40,530 bases of DNA from an uncultured Granulosicoccaceae bacterium (GTDB taxonomy: Bacteria; Pseudomonadota; Gammaproteobacteria; Granulosicoccales; Granulosicoccaceae): contig CALJNA010000102.1 of the NCBI GenBank assembly GCA_937981955.1, positions 1-40,530 of the forward strand. Reading direction: 5' to 3'. The notes under the pieces were generated by a model. That model saw nothing but the letters and a program-made list of their open reading frames with translations. It ran no database searches and was not told the DNA's origin. Below, in pieces: positions 1 to 9,132 of this stretch (position 1 is its first letter; each line of letters begins with the position of its first letter). Position numbers and translations under genes: made by a program.

Positions 1-1608
1 CACAGCCAGGAATCAAAGCAACCACTGATCAGTTCCCTGGTCGAATATGGTGACGTGACAACCGCATCAATATCACAAGCAATTGCCGCCGATTTTGGAT
101 TACCCTGTTACAGCTTATCGTGCCTAGATCCAAGCAGCATACCAAATGATCTTATCTCCGAAGATCTGATCTCTGCCCACAATGCAGTTCCCATTGCACG
201 TCGCGGTACAAAACTATTTGTTGCCATTTCAGACCCGACGAACAGCGAACCATTAGATAAGTACAAATTTACCTCCGGATTGAGTGTCGAAGCCGTTGTT
301 GTCGAAGATGACAAACTGCAGGAGCTCAAGAAAGGCGTACTCGAAGGTAACAGTGCTCTGTCTGAAGGTCTGGACGACAGCTTCGATCTGGAAGTAGAAG
401 GCGGTGACGGAGCCGAAAATGCAGAAGATGAAGGCAGCGATATAGATGAAACTCCAGTAGTAAGATTTGTTAATAAAGTACTACTTGATGCAATCAAGCG
501 CGGTGCCTCAGATATTCACATTGAACCCTATGAAAAAGAATTCAGAATTCGATTCCGTATCGATGGAATTCTGCAGGAAGTGGTAAACCCGCCACTGAAC
601 ATGGCAACCCGTTTGACGGCTCGATTGAAAGTTATGTCAAGAATGGACATATCGGAAAAGCGAGTACCGCAGGATGGTCGTATTAAGCTGAAAATCTCAA
701 AAACCAAAGCAATCGATTTTCGTGTTAATACTTGCCCTACTCTATTTGGTGAGAAGACGGTACTGCGTATATTGGATCCAAGCAGTGCACAACTCGGTAT
801 CGATGCACTGGGCTATGAGCCCGAGCAGAAAAAACTCTATCTGGATGCGCTGGCAAGTCCCTATGGAATGATTCTGGTAACCGGCCCAACAGGTAGTGGT
901 AAAACTGTTTCGCTGTATACCGGTTTGAATATACTGAACAAGGAAGACACAAATATATCCACCGCGGAAGACCCCGCTGAAATCAATCTGGCAGGTATTA
1001 ATCAGGTAAACGTTAATCCCAAGGCCGGACTGACATTTGCCGAGGCACTTAAAGCATTCCTGCGACAAGATCCAGACATCATCATGGTTGGTGAGATACG
1101 TGACCTGGAAACCGCGAGTATTGCTATAAAAGCAGCTCAAACCGGTCACATGGTTATGTCTACACTGCATACCAATGATGCGCCTCAAACCTTGGGTCGA
1201 CTCATCAATATGGGTGTTCCACCGTTTAATATCGCAACGGCCATTAGTCTGATCATTGCACAAAGACTGGCACGAAGACTGTGCGACGCCTGTAAAGAAC
1301 CAGACGAACTTCCAAAGGAAGTACTGCTTGATGAAGGCTTTCAAGAAGAAGAGCTTGAAGGTCTTGTTGTTCACAAGCCAGTGGGCTGTAAAAAATGCAA
1401 TGGCGGCTACAAAGGCCGTACCGGTATCTACCAGGTAATGAAAATCAGCGAAGATATCGGCAAGCTGATCATGGCTGGTGGTAATGCGATTGATATCGCA
1501 GCGCAGGCGAAGAAAGAGAAAATTCCTGATCTAAGAGAAGCAGCTCTGATGAAAGTCAAAGCTGGCTTGTTGAGTCTGGAAGAAGCTAACCGGGTGACCA
1601 AGGACTAA
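1..1608 (+). CDS. pilB: Type IV pilus assembly ATPase PilB (5' end outside the window)
   Basis: Cytoplasmic hexameric ATPase that powers pilus extension. The frame is open back to base 1, so the gene starts before the window. The GTG at 55 is not a convincing start, because the codons before it still read like the N-terminal T2SSE/MshEN domain (PLISSLVEYG). Counting from base 1, 535 residues are visible; the family is usually about 565. Walker A GPTGSGKT is encoded at 883-906, the Walker B region DIIMVGEIRD at 1075-1104, followed by the His box (TGHMVMSTLHTND). Two CxxC pairs near the C-terminus (CDAC and CKKC) form the zinc site typical of PilB/GspE. An acidic linker separates the N-terminal domain from the ATPase core. 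pilC follows after 2 bases, so the two are co-transcribed. GspE is the alternative name, but pilC and pilD next to it favour the pilus. Confidence 0.96.
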   Translation, partial: HSQESKQPLISSLVEYGDVTTASISQAIAADFGLPCYSLSCLDPSSIPNDLISEDLISAHNAVPIARRGTKLFVAISDPTNSEPLDKYKFTSGLSVEAVVVEDDKLQELKKGVLEGNSALSEGLDDSFDLEVEGGDGAENAEDEGSDIDETPVVRFVNKVLLDAIKRGASDIHIEPYEKEFRIRFRIDGILQEVVNPPLNMATRLTARLKVMSRMDISEKRVPQDGRIKLKISKTKAIDFRVNTCPTLFGEKTVLRILDPSSAQLGIDALGYEPEQKKLYLDALASPYGMILVTGPTGSGKTVSLYTGLNILNKEDTNISTAEDPAEINLAGINQVNVNPKAGLTFAEALKAFLRQDPDIIMVGEIRDLETASIAIKAAQTGHMVMSTLHTNDAPQTLGRLINMGVPPFNIATAISLIIAQRLARRLCDACKEPDELPKEVLLDEGFQEEELEGLVVHKPVGCKKCNGGYKGRTGIYQVMKISEDIGKLIMAGGNAIDIAAQAKKEKIPDLREAALMKVKAGLLSLEEANRVTKD

Positions 1609-1610
1609 TC

Positions 1611-2846
1611 ATGGCTGCGATTTCCGCATCATCAAGCAAAGTATCCAAAGACAACCATCTTTTTGAATGGGAAGGTAAGGATGCCAAGGGCCAAAAACAG
1701 AAAGGCATGGCATCAAGTCCAAGTGCCGATCTGGTTAAAGCCAAACTGCGACGACAGGGCATTATTGCTCCCAAGGTAAAGAAAAAGCGACAGTCAAAAG
1801 GTGGTGGTCAGAAAATCACTGCTGGTGACATCGCCATCTTTGCTCGCCAGTTAACCACAATGATGGGTGCTGGTGTACCAATGGTTCAATCTTTCGAGAT
1901 TGTAGCCAACGGTATGGATAACAAGAACATGCGCGATATGGTCATGGGCTTGAAATCAGAAGTCGAATCAGGCAGTAACTTGACTAACTCGCTGCGAAAG
2001 TACCCGGAACAATTTGATGACCTGTTTTGCTCACTGGTAGAAGCAGGTGAACAATCAGGTACGCTGGAAACCCTGTTGGGTGAAATAGCAAACTACAAGG
2101 AAAAGTCAGAATCCCTGAAGAAGAAAATTAAAAAGGCCATGTTCTACCCAGTTGCCGTTTTGATTGTAGCGGCTATTGTAACCGCCATTCTTCTTGTCTT
2201 CGTTGTACCTCAATTCGAAGCCTTGTTTGAAGGTATGGGTGGTGATCTGCCCGCATTTACCCGAATGATTGTAAATGCGTCTGAATTTATGCAGTCGTAC
2301 TGGTGGGTCATGTTCGGCGGAGTCGGCTTGACTGTGTACACTTTCATTGAAGCAAAGAAGCGTTCCAAGAAATTTGCGGCGTTTCTCGACCGGGTCGTTT
2401 TGAAAGCACCGGTATTTGGCGATATCGTTGTTAAAGCTGCAACTGCCCGATTCGCACGAACACTATCCACAATGTCAAAAGCCGGTGTGCCTTTGGTTGA
2501 AGCAATGGATTCAGTTGCCGGTACTGCTGGTAACACGGTGTTCGAAAACGCCATTTATAAAATGAAAGATGAAGCGGCAACCGGTCAAAGGCTCACGACT
2601 TCCATCGAGAACTCTGGACTCTTCTCCAACATGGTGACGCAAATGGTTGCCATAGGTGAGGAAGCAGGTTCAATCGACGACATGCTGGGTAAAGTCGCCG
2701 ACTACTACGAAGAGGAAGTCGACAACGCTGTTGACGCCATGACCAGTTTGATGGAGCCCATGATTATGGCCTTCCTTGGTGTGGTCATTGGTGGTCTGGT
2801 TGTTGGTATGTATCTGCCAATATTCAAAATGGGTGATGCATTCTGA
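1611..2846 (+). CDS. pilC: Type IV pilus inner-membrane platform protein PilC
   Basis: Polytopic inner-membrane protein that couples PilB and the retraction ATPase to the growing pilin fibre. It has 411 residues, close to the usual length of about 405. Two T2SSF domains are visible. Each opens with a similar cytoplasmic helix (IFARQLTTMMGAGVPMVQSF and RFARTLSTMSKAGVPLVEAM) and is followed by hydrophobic segments: VAVLIVAAIVTAILLVFVV, a second near WWVMFGGVGLTVYTF, and a C-terminal one near MAFLGVVIGGLVVGMYLPIF. The N-terminus carries the basic FEWEGKDAKGQKQKG segment typical of PilC. The ATG lies 2 bases after the pilB stop, which indicates translational coupling. 33 bases separate it from pilD. 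Confidence 0.96.
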   Translation: MAAISASSSKVSKDNHLFEWEGKDAKGQKQKGMASSPSADLVKAKLRRQGIIAPKVKKKRQSKGGGQKITAGDIAIFARQLTTMMGAGVPMVQSFEIVANGMDNKNMRDMVMGLKSEVESGSNLTNSLRKYPEQFDDLFCSLVEAGEQSGTLETLLGEIANYKEKSESLKKKIKKAMFYPVAVLIVAAIVTAILLVFVVPQFEALFEGMGGDLPAFTRMIVNASEFMQSYWWVMFGGVGLTVYTFIEAKKRSKKFAAFLDRVVLKAPVFGDIVVKAATARFARTLSTMSKAGVPLVEAMDSVAGTAGNTVFENAIYKMKDEAATGQRLTTSIENSGLFSNMVTQMVAIGEEAGSIDDMLGKVADYYEEEVDNAVDAMTSLMEPMIMAFLGVVIGGLVVGMYLPIFKMGDAF

Positions 2847-2879
2847 TATGCTTGCATTTTTTTATCGGGTAAAATCCTG

Positions 2880-3812
2880 ATGTCGCTAATCTACGCACTA
2901 CAAAACAACGCCGTATTATTTTACGGCGTTGTTGCGTTTCTGGGTCTGTTTGTTGGCAGCTTTCTGAACGTGGTCATTTACCGTCTGCCGGTAATGATGC
3001 AAAACGAATGGACGGAAGCCATGGAAGAAATGGCGGCCGAAAAAGCGGCTGCCGACAACGCCACTAATGACGATACTGCGTCTGCCGATGTTGAGAATCC
3101 GTCAGATGAACTTACCGATAAAAAAGATGTTTTCAACTTATCGGTACCCCGCTCACGATGCCCGAGTTGCGACAACCTTATTACCTGGTGGCAGAACATA
3201 CCTGTAATCAGCTATTTGCTGCTAGGTGGCAAGTGCCACAAATGCAAAACCCGAATATCGCCTCGCTATCCGATCGTTGAACTCGTTACCATGCTGCTGT
3301 CGTTAGCAGTTGCCTGGCAGTTCGGTCCGAGTCTGCAGTGTGTTGTCGGCATTATCACCACCTGGTTTCTGGTGGCGATGACCATGATCGATTTCGATCA
3401 TCATTTGTTGCCTGATAATCTGACACTGCCACTCATGTGGATTGGACTGCTTGCGAGTTTGATACCGGTGTTTGCCGATGTCCGCTCAGCAGTCATTGGT
3501 GCAGCGGCGGGCTATCTTGTGTTGTGGCTGGTCTTTCAGTTGTTCAAATTGATCACGGGTAAAGAAGGTATGGGCTACGGCGACTTCAAACTACTGGCGG
3601 CACTCGGTGCTCTGCTCGGATGGCAGCAGTTACCCATGATCATTCTGTTCTCGTCTTTGGTTGGTGCAGTTGTCGGCATCGCCTTAATTGTCATTGCCGG
3701 TCGCGACAAGAACATCCCTATTCCGTTTGGGCCCTACCTTGCCAGTGCTGGCTGGCTGGCCATGATGTGGGGAGAACAAGTCTGGAGCACCTACATGGGC
3801 GCCTTCGCTTAA
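2880..3812 (+). CDS. pilD: Prepilin leader peptidase / N-methyltransferase PilD
   Basis: Bifunctional inner-membrane aspartyl protease that cleaves the prepilin leader and methylates the new N-terminal residue. The 310 residues contain the N-terminal GSFLNVVIYRLP motif, two CxxC pairs (CPSC and CHKC) of the cytoplasmic zinc loop, and the two catalytic aspartate regions (DFDHHLLPDNL and GMGYGDFKLL). The loop before the first CxxC holds an acidic, alanine-rich insertion of roughly 25 residues (about 45-75) relative to Pseudomonas PilD as I recall it. A 12-bp perfect hairpin lies at codons 9-18. coaE follows after 9 bases, an arrangement (pilBCD-coaE) known from Pseudomonas. Confidence 0.96.
   Translation: MSLIYALQNNAVLFYGVVAFLGLFVGSFLNVVIYRLPVMMQNEWTEAMEEMAAEKAAADNATNDDTASADVENPSDELTDKKDVFNLSVPRSRCPSCDNLITWWQNIPVISYLLLGGKCHKCKTRISPRYPIVELVTMLLSLAVAWQFGPSLQCVVGIITTWFLVAMTMIDFDHHLLPDNLTLPLMWIGLLASLIPVFADVRSAVIGAAAGYLVLWLVFQLFKLITGKEGMGYGDFKLLAALGALLGWQQLPMIILFSSLVGAVVGIALIVIAGRDKNIPIPFGPYLASAGWLAMMWGEQVWSTYMGAFA
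2904..2933 (+). repeat. Perfect 12-bp inverted repeat at the 5' end of pilD
   Basis: The arms are 2904-2915 (AACAACGCCGTA) and 2922-2933, exact complements with a 6-base loop (TTATTT). The structure starts 24 bases after the pilD A of ATG and lies fully in the coding sequence. No T-run follows, so it is not an intrinsic terminator. It would form a stable hairpin in the mRNA close to the initiation region; any role in limiting PilD translation is inference. Confidence 0.8.
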
Positions 3813-3821
3813 GCGCTTACT

Positions 3822-4427
3822 ATGTTGCTTATTGGCTTAACCGGTGGAATCGCCAGCGGTAAAACTCTGATCTCGGATACGTTCGCATCGCTCGGTGTAA
3901 CAATCGTCGATGCAGATGTTCTGGCACGCATCGCCGTTGAACCGGGTTCTGTCGGTTTGACTCAACTGCAAAGAGAATTCGGAGACGAGATCATAACCAG
4001 CGATGGTGAGCTTGACAGGCCCGCTTTGCGCGCGCTGATTTTTCAGGATGCCAAAAAACGTAAAACCGTTGATGGCATTTTGCATCCAATTATCCGATCA
4101 TTGTCAGAAGAGCAGATCAATGCCGCTGCCGAAAACGGCGAACCTTATCTGATCTATGCTGTTCCGCTGTTAGTTGAAACCAGTCAGCAAGCGCGTTTCG
4201 ATCGTATTTTGGTGATAGATGTGCCGGTGAGCACACAGCTTGAACGCATCATTAGCAGAGACGGCAGCACAAAAGAACAAGCGCAGGCAATCATTGATGC
4301 ACAAGCCAGCCGTGAGGAACGTCTGACCATTGCCGACGATGTTATCGACAACAACGCCGGACCCGAGGCTGTTCGCCCACAAGTTGAACAATTGCATGCC
4401 CGGTATCTTGAATTAGCGCAAGCCTGA
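3822..4427 (+). CDS. coaE: Dephospho-CoA kinase CoaE
   Basis: Phosphorylates the 3'-hydroxyl of dephospho-CoA with ATP, the last step of coenzyme A synthesis, in the cytosol. The 201 residues match the usual length (about 206). The P-loop GLTGGIASGKT is at residues 5-15. The CoaE-type acceptor region IVDADVLARIAVEPG follows at about residue 25-40. The stretch LVVETS-like VPLLVET, then RILVIDVP, is also characteristic of the family. It is the last gene of the pilBCD-coaE run and faces mutT tail to tail across 67 bases. Confidence 0.96.
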   Translation: MLLIGLTGGIASGKTLISDTFASLGVTIVDADVLARIAVEPGSVGLTQLQREFGDEIITSDGELDRPALRALIFQDAKKRKTVDGILHPIIRSLSEEQINAAAENGEPYLIYAVPLLVETSQQARFDRILVIDVPVSTQLERIISRDGSTKEQAQAIIDAQASREERLTIADDVIDNNAGPEAVRPQVEQLHARYLELAQA

Positions 4428-4466
4428 ACCAGCCCACACCATAGTGTTTGATAAATTTATCTCCAA

Positions 4467-4482
4467 GTAGCTTGGCAGCTAC
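4467..4482. terminator. Weak hairpin between convergent coaE and mutT
   Basis: GTAGCT (4467-4472) and AGCTAC (4477-4482) form a 6-bp stem with a 4-base loop in the 67-base gap between two convergent genes. There is no T-run on either side, so a termination role rests on position alone. Confidence 0.25.
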
Positions 4483-4494
4483 CCGGCTATTAAC

Positions 4495-4911
4495 CTATCG
4501 CTTAATAGCGGTCGTTGATGCCAATAGCCGATCAACAACCGGTTTATTGGCCTGCGGAAAATCCAGCGTTACCAAATCAGTAATGTTAAACCAGCGCAGT
4601 TGCTGATTCTCTTTGCCAATTGGTGTACCGTCAAAATCATCAACCTGCCAAAAATGTAATCGAACTGATTTATCCGGGTAGCGATGTTCAATCTGGCAAA
4701 ACGCTGCCACTTTTGTTGTGCGAATACCGAGTTCTTCAACCAGTTCACGACGCAATGCTTGCTCTGTGCTCTCGGTTGCTTCTACTTTTCCACCCGGAAA
4801 CTCCCAGCGATTGCCTTGATGTTGGGATGGCTTGCGTAGTGATAGCAACACTTGATCTTTTGCCGGGTTATAGATAATGCCCGCTACTACATCAATGTAA
4901 TCTTCTGACAT
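4495..4911 (-). CDS. mutT: Nudix hydrolase, 8-oxo-dGTP diphosphatase (MutT)
   Basis: Sanitises the nucleotide pool by hydrolysing 8-oxo-dGTP to the monophosphate. The 138 residues carry a complete Nudix box (GGKVEATES, then RELVEELGI, matching GX5EX7REUXEEXGU) at about residues 40-63. The order YNP-KDQVLLSLRKPSQHQGNRWEFPGGK before it is typical of MutT proper. In E. coli mutT is downstream of secA; here argJ lies between them, as in pseudomonads. argJ ends 17 bases before this start, so the two probably share a transcript. Confidence 0.92.
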   Translation of the reverse strand: MSEDYIDVVAGIIYNPAKDQVLLSLRKPSQHQGNRWEFPGGKVEATESTEQALRRELVEELGIRTTKVAAFCQIEHRYPDKSVRLHFWQVDDFDGTPIGKENQQLRWFNITDLVTLDFPQANKPVVDRLLASTTAIKR

Positions 4912-4928
4912 GTTGTATAGCTTGCCGA

Positions 4929-6140
4929 TTAACTTCGATAGTCGGCATTAACGCTAACATAATCATGCGAAAGATCGCTGGTGTATACCGTTGCACTGGC
5001 ACGACCAGTACCCAGATCAACATTAATGTCGATCTCTGGCTGGGCCATTATTGCCGCGCCTTTCTCCTCGGTATAACCAGCCGCGATTCCACTACTTTCG
5101 AACGCAACCACATCACCAATTGAGACACTGATCGCATTGGGGTCAAGTGACTCCAGTTCTGTTTTACCAATAGCCATGAGCAAACGTCCAACATTTGCAT
5201 CACTGGCAAACATGGCGGTTTTCACCAGCGGTGAATTCGCAATGGCATAGGCAACCGCACGGCATTGTTCAGTGTTCTGCCCACCGGAGACTGACACGGT
5301 GATGAATTTAGTCGCACCTTCCGCATCGCGAATGATGGCCTGAGCCAAATCAAGCGCCACGTCTGATAACGCGGAAACGAAGTCAGACCAGTTCGGGTGA
5401 GAGGCATCCAGCTCAAGCTTTTCGCCTGTAGCAACCAACATGCACGCATCATTTGTCGAAGTATCACTGTCGACGGTTATGGAATTGAAGGACGTTGCCA
5501 CACTGGTTTCAAGCGCTTGTTGAAGTGCGGATTGCTCTATAGCCACATCGGTAAACAGATAAGCCAGCATCGTTGCCATATTGGGCTGAATCATGCCGGC
5601 CCCTTTGGCCATACCCGTGATGGTAACCAGCTCATTTTCAATACGAATCTGGCGCGATGTTAACTTTGGCTGTGTGTCCGTTGTCATTATGCTACGGGCA
5701 GCAGCAGGCCAGTCATCTCCCAACACTGATGCACAGTGGGTAATGCCATTCAACAAAACCTCGTCCGGCAATAACTGACCAATCACACCGGTTGAAAAAG
5801 GCAATACCTGATTTTCTTGCACGTTCAACTCAGCAGCAGTTGCACCGCAATGCCGTCGTGCCATATCAATACCGGGTTGCCCGGTACCTGCATTGGCGTT
5901 ACCTGAATTGATCAACATGGCTCTTACTGCACCACCCGATGCCAGCAGATGTTCTTTAGCAACGGTCACTGGTGCCGCGCAGAACACGTTCTTCGTGAAG
6001 ACACCAGCACAGGTGCTGGATTCCGGAAGAGTGATGAGCAGTAGATCGGCAGCACCGTCAGATTTTATACCCGCACTGATCGGCGCGAGCCTAATTCCAT
6101 CCACGGCTATACCGGGGGCTAAATTAAGATTTACTGGCAT
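4929..6140 (-). CDS. argJ: Bifunctional ornithine acetyltransferase / N-acetylglutamate synthase ArgJ
   Basis: Moves the acetyl group from N-acetylornithine to glutamate and can also acetylate glutamate with acetyl-CoA, in arginine synthesis. The protein has 403 residues, the normal length. The autoprocessing site is visible in KGAGMIQPNMATML: cleavage is expected between A189 and T190, giving alpha and beta chains with T190 as nucleophile. The oxyanion motif region STGVIG (about 116-121) and the C-terminal YTSDLSHDYVSVNADYRS are also characteristic. It sits between secA (66 bases upstream) and mutT (17 bases downstream) on the same strand. Whether it is bifunctional or only an ornithine acetyltransferase cannot be told from sequence. 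Confidence 0.95.
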   Translation of the reverse strand: MPVNLNLAPGIAVDGIRLAPISAGIKSDGAADLLLITLPESSTCAGVFTKNVFCAAPVTVAKEHLLASGGAVRAMLINSGNANAGTGQPGIDMARRHCGATAAELNVQENQVLPFSTGVIGQLLPDEVLLNGITHCASVLGDDWPAAARSIMTTDTQPKLTSRQIRIENELVTITGMAKGAGMIQPNMATMLAYLFTDVAIEQSALQQALETSVATSFNSITVDSDTSTNDACMLVATGEKLELDASHPNWSDFVSALSDVALDLAQAIIRDAEGATKFITVSVSGGQNTEQCRAVAYAIANSPLVKTAMFASDANVGRLLMAIGKTELESLDPNAISVSIGDVVAFESSGIAAGYTEEKGAAIMAQPEIDINVDLGTGRASATVYTSDLSHDYVSVNADYRS

Positions 6141-6206
6141 TCGTTTTATAAGCTGTCACTGACGACTTTACTGAACAAGACGGTTCAAACTCAACCACGT
6201 TTGCAC

Positions 6207-8996
6207 TTAGCTTAGCTTACCGTGGCACTGTTTGAACTTCTTACCAGAACCACAATGGCACGGATCGTTACGACCAAGCTTTTTCTGTTCGCGTACATAG
6301 GGTTTTGCCGGGGCCTGAGCAGCGGCGGCTTGCCGGTTTACGGCTGCGTCACGCGCAGCAGCGGCTGCAGCCACAGCCGATTGACCCTCGTTCTGTTCAG
6401 CTGCATCGCCAGCATCATCTGCCAGGGCGCTGGTCGCATCCTTGTGTTCGTAGCTGACTTGTGTGGGTGCCGGACGTTCCACCTGTGCTTCCTGCACTTG
6501 TTCAGGGTCGCGTACCTGCACTTTACTTAGCACCGTGACAACATCGGTTTTGTATTCGTTGAGCATTTTCTCAAATAGCTCAAACGCTTCGCGTTTGTAT
6601 TCCTGTTTCGGATTCTTCTGCGCATAACCTCGCAAACCAACGCTTTGGCGCAAGTAGTCCATGCCTGCCAGGTGCTCTTTCCAGTGATCGTCCAAAGCCT
6701 GCAACATCACATAGGTTTCAAACTGGCGTAAACCTTCAGCACCAGCTGCTGCTTCTTTTTTCTGGTAGCTTTCTTTGAGGATATCGAGAATACGGTTAAC
6801 GATGTCTTCTTCTGGAATATCAGGGTCGTCATCTAACCAGGATTGCACCGGGATAGCCTCGCCTGTCATGGTTTCCAATTCCTGCTGTAAACCCGGCAAG
6901 TCCCAGACTTCATCAAGTGAGCCGGGCGGAATGTAGTGTTCAACAACGGGTGGAATAATTTCTTCGCGCAGTTCGGCCACGCGCGTTTCCAGCTCTTCGT
7001 TGTCTTTGTCCATTAATTCATCGCGTTCTTCATAGACAACCTTACGTTGATCATTGGCAACATCATCGTATTCAAGCAAATGCTTACGCATGTCGAAGTT
7101 ATGGCCTTCGACTTTGCGCTGAGCATTTTCAATGGCTTTGGTTACCCACGGATGTTCAATAGCTTCACCTTCTTCCATGCCAAGCTTTTGCATAAGCCCG
7201 CTGACGCGATCAGATGCAAAGATACGCATAAGGCTATCTTCCAATGACAAGTAAAACCGACTCGAACCCGGGTCACCCTGACGTCCGGAACGGCCTCGCA
7301 ACTGATTGTCTATACGTCGTGACTCATGACGCTCGGTACCGATGATATGCAATCCACCTGACGCAAGCACCGCGTCATGTCGTTGCTGCCAGTCTGCAGT
7401 TATGGCCTCGCGAGCGGCTGTATCGTCTTCTGGAATTTCCGCCAACTCAGCTTCAAGTTTGCCACCAAGCACAATATCGGTACCACGACCTGCCATGTTA
7501 GTCGCTATGGCAACCTTGCCTGGACGCCCTGCGTTTTCGATAATGCTGGCTTCACGCTCATGTTGTTTTGCGTTCAGCACTTCATGCTCAATATTTTTTT
7601 CGCGCAATAAACCTGACAGATACTCTGATGTTTCGATAGAAGTCGTACCGACCAGAACTGGCTGTTGCCGAGTCGCACAGTCTTCGATGTCATCGATAAT
7701 GGCGTCGTATTTTTCTTTTTGCGTTAGAAAAACCAGATCGGCTTTATCGTCACGCGCCATTGGACGATTGGTAGGTATAACGGCCACTTCAAGTCCGTAA
7801 ATAGACTGAAATTCAAATGCTTCTGTGTCAGCTGTACCAGTCATGCCGCTAAGCTTGTCGTACAGTCGAAAATAATTTTGAAACGTAATGGATGCGAGGG
7901 TCTGGTTTTCTTTTTGTATGGTCACACCTTCTTTGGCTTCAATAGCCTGATGCAAACCGTCTGACCAGCGTCGACCCGGCATGGTTCGGCCGGTGAATTC
8001 ATCAACGATAACAATCTGATCATCTTTGGCAATGTATTCCACATTCTTGGTGTAAATAGCATGTGCCCGCATACCTGCGTTCAGGTGATGCATTAGTATA
8101 ATGTGAGAGGGGTCGTACAGGCTCTCCCCTTCCTGAAGCAAACCAGCTTCAACCAGCAGACCTTCTACCGTATCGTGACCTTGTTCGGTCAGATGAACCT
8201 GCTTACTTTTCTCATCAACAGTAAAATCACCTTCACCGTCTTCGTCCATCTGACGCTGCATTCTTGGAACCAGCTCGTTGATAATCGTATAGAGTTCGCT
8301 ATCGCCATCGGCCGGACCGGAAATGATCAAAGGGGTTCGAGCTTCATCGATAAGAATGGAATCTACCTCATCGATAATCGCAAAGTTCAATCCACGCTGG
8401 ACCTTTGCCTCCAGACTGTGAGCCATGTTGTCACGCAGGTAATCGAAGCCAAATTCATTGTTGGTACCGTAGGTCACATCACACGCATAGGATTCACGAC
8501 GCTGATCGCCGTCGAGTCCGTTAATAATCACGCCAACTGACAAGCCAAGAAAGTTATACAGCTTAGACATCCATTCGGCATCGCGTTGAGCAAGGTAATC
8601 GTTAACCGTTATAACGTGCACGCCTTTCTCAGTCAGTGCATTCAGGTATACAGCCGCGGTTGCCACCAGTGTTTTACCTTCACCAGTGCGCATTTCCGCA
8701 ATCTTTCCACTATCGAGTACCATTGCGCCGATTAACTGCACATCGAAGTGACGCATGTTCAATGAACGCATACCGGCTTCTCGAACTACTGCATACGCCT
8801 CGGTCGTCAGCGATTCGAGGGTTTCGCCGTTTCGCAGGCGTTCCCGGAACGCTTCGGTTTTATCGCGAAGCTGCTCATCAGACAAGGCCTGCATTTGCGA
8901 TTCCAGCGCAGTGATAGCTTCCACATCGCGGGAAAGCTTTTTAATCATTCGGTCGTTGCTGGAGCCAACGATCTTTTTGACAAGATTGCCTATCAT
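6207..8996 (-). CDS. secA: Protein translocase ATPase SecA
   Basis: Motor ATPase that drives preproteins through SecYEG. I chose the ATG at 8996 (929 residues) over the TTG at 9005, because it places Walker A MRTGEGKT at residues 102-109, the same as in E. coli as I recall. The DEVDS Walker B region, the preprotein cross-linking domain, the second nucleotide domain ([26 protein letters not shown], and [12 protein letters not shown]), and the helical scaffold all follow in order. An alanine-rich linker leads to the C-terminal zinc finger ([19 protein letters not shown]) that binds SecB and phospholipids. No secM-like gene lies upstream; an M23 peptidase takes that place. A TATAAT sits about 70 bases before the start. 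Confidence 0.97.
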   Translation of the reverse strand: MIGNLVKKIVGSSNDRMIKKLSRDVEAITALESQMQALSDEQLRDKTEAFRERLRNGETLESLTTEAYAVVREAGMRSLNMRHFDVQLIGAMVLDSGKIAEMRTGEGKTLVATAAVYLNALTEKGVHVITVNDYLAQRDAEWMSKLYNFLGLSVGVIINGLDGDQRRESYACDVTYGTNNEFGFDYLRDNMAHSLEAKVQRGLNFAIIDEVDSILIDEARTPLIISGPADGDSELYTIINELVPRMQRQMDEDGEGDFTVDEKSKQVHLTEQGHDTVEGLLVEAGLLQEGESLYDPSHIILMHHLNAGMRAHAIYTKNVEYIAKDDQIVIVDEFTGRTMPGRRWSDGLHQAIEAKEGVTIQKENQTLASITFQNYFRLYDKLSGMTGTADTEAFEFQSIYGLEVAVIPTNRPMARDDKADLVFLTQKEKYDAIIDDIEDCATRQQPVLVGTTSIETSEYLSGLLREKNIEHEVLNAKQHEREASIIENAGRPGKVAIATNMAGRGTDIVLGGKLEAELAEIPEDDTAAREAITADWQQRHDAVLASGGLHIIGTERHESRRIDNQLRGRSGRQGDPGSSRFYLSLEDSLMRIFASDRVSGLMQKLGMEEGEAIEHPWVTKAIENAQRKVEGHNFDMRKHLLEYDDVANDQRKVVYEERDELMDKDNEELETRVAELREEIIPPVVEHYIPPGSLDEVWDLPGLQQELETMTGEAIPVQSWLDDDPDIPEEDIVNRILDILKESYQKKEAAAGAEGLRQFETYVMLQALDDHWKEHLAGMDYLRQSVGLRGYAQKNPKQEYKREAFELFEKMLNEYKTDVVTVLSKVQVRDPEQVQEAQVERPAPTQVSYEHKDATSALADDAGDAAEQNEGQSAVAAAAAARDAAVNRQAAAAQAPAKPYVREQKKLGRNDPCHCGSGKKFKQCHGKLS

Positions 8997-9065
8997 GAAA
9001 TCCAAAACCTTGAATACCGCACGAGACGGCTGTTTACATCGCGGGCCAATGCCAGCGAATTAATT

Positions 9066-9071
9066 ATTATA
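9066..9071 (-). promoter_or_regulatory. Candidate -10 box for secA
   Basis: TATAAT on the minus strand in an AT-rich gap (9006-9132) between secA and the M23 peptidase gene. It would give a leader of about 60 bases. No good -35 is visible at 16-18 bases spacing. A small perfect hairpin (CACTGC / GCAGTG, 9075-9090) lies directly upstream and may end the peptidase transcript. Confidence 0.35.
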
Positions 9072-9132
9072 TTGCACTGCTAAAGCAGTGATCGGGCCTA
9101 TTATGACACTGACACACTAGGTGCGGTTCGCC

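Noticed and set aside
742..1374. 210-codon minus-strand open frame inside pilB.
   Set aside because: It lies fully opposite the conserved PilB ATPase core and its translation has no recognisable family pattern; it is a shadow of the codon bias.
8997..9132. A secM-type arrest peptide gene before secA.
   Set aside because: The gap is 136 bases with no signal-peptide ORF on the secA strand and no arrest motif.
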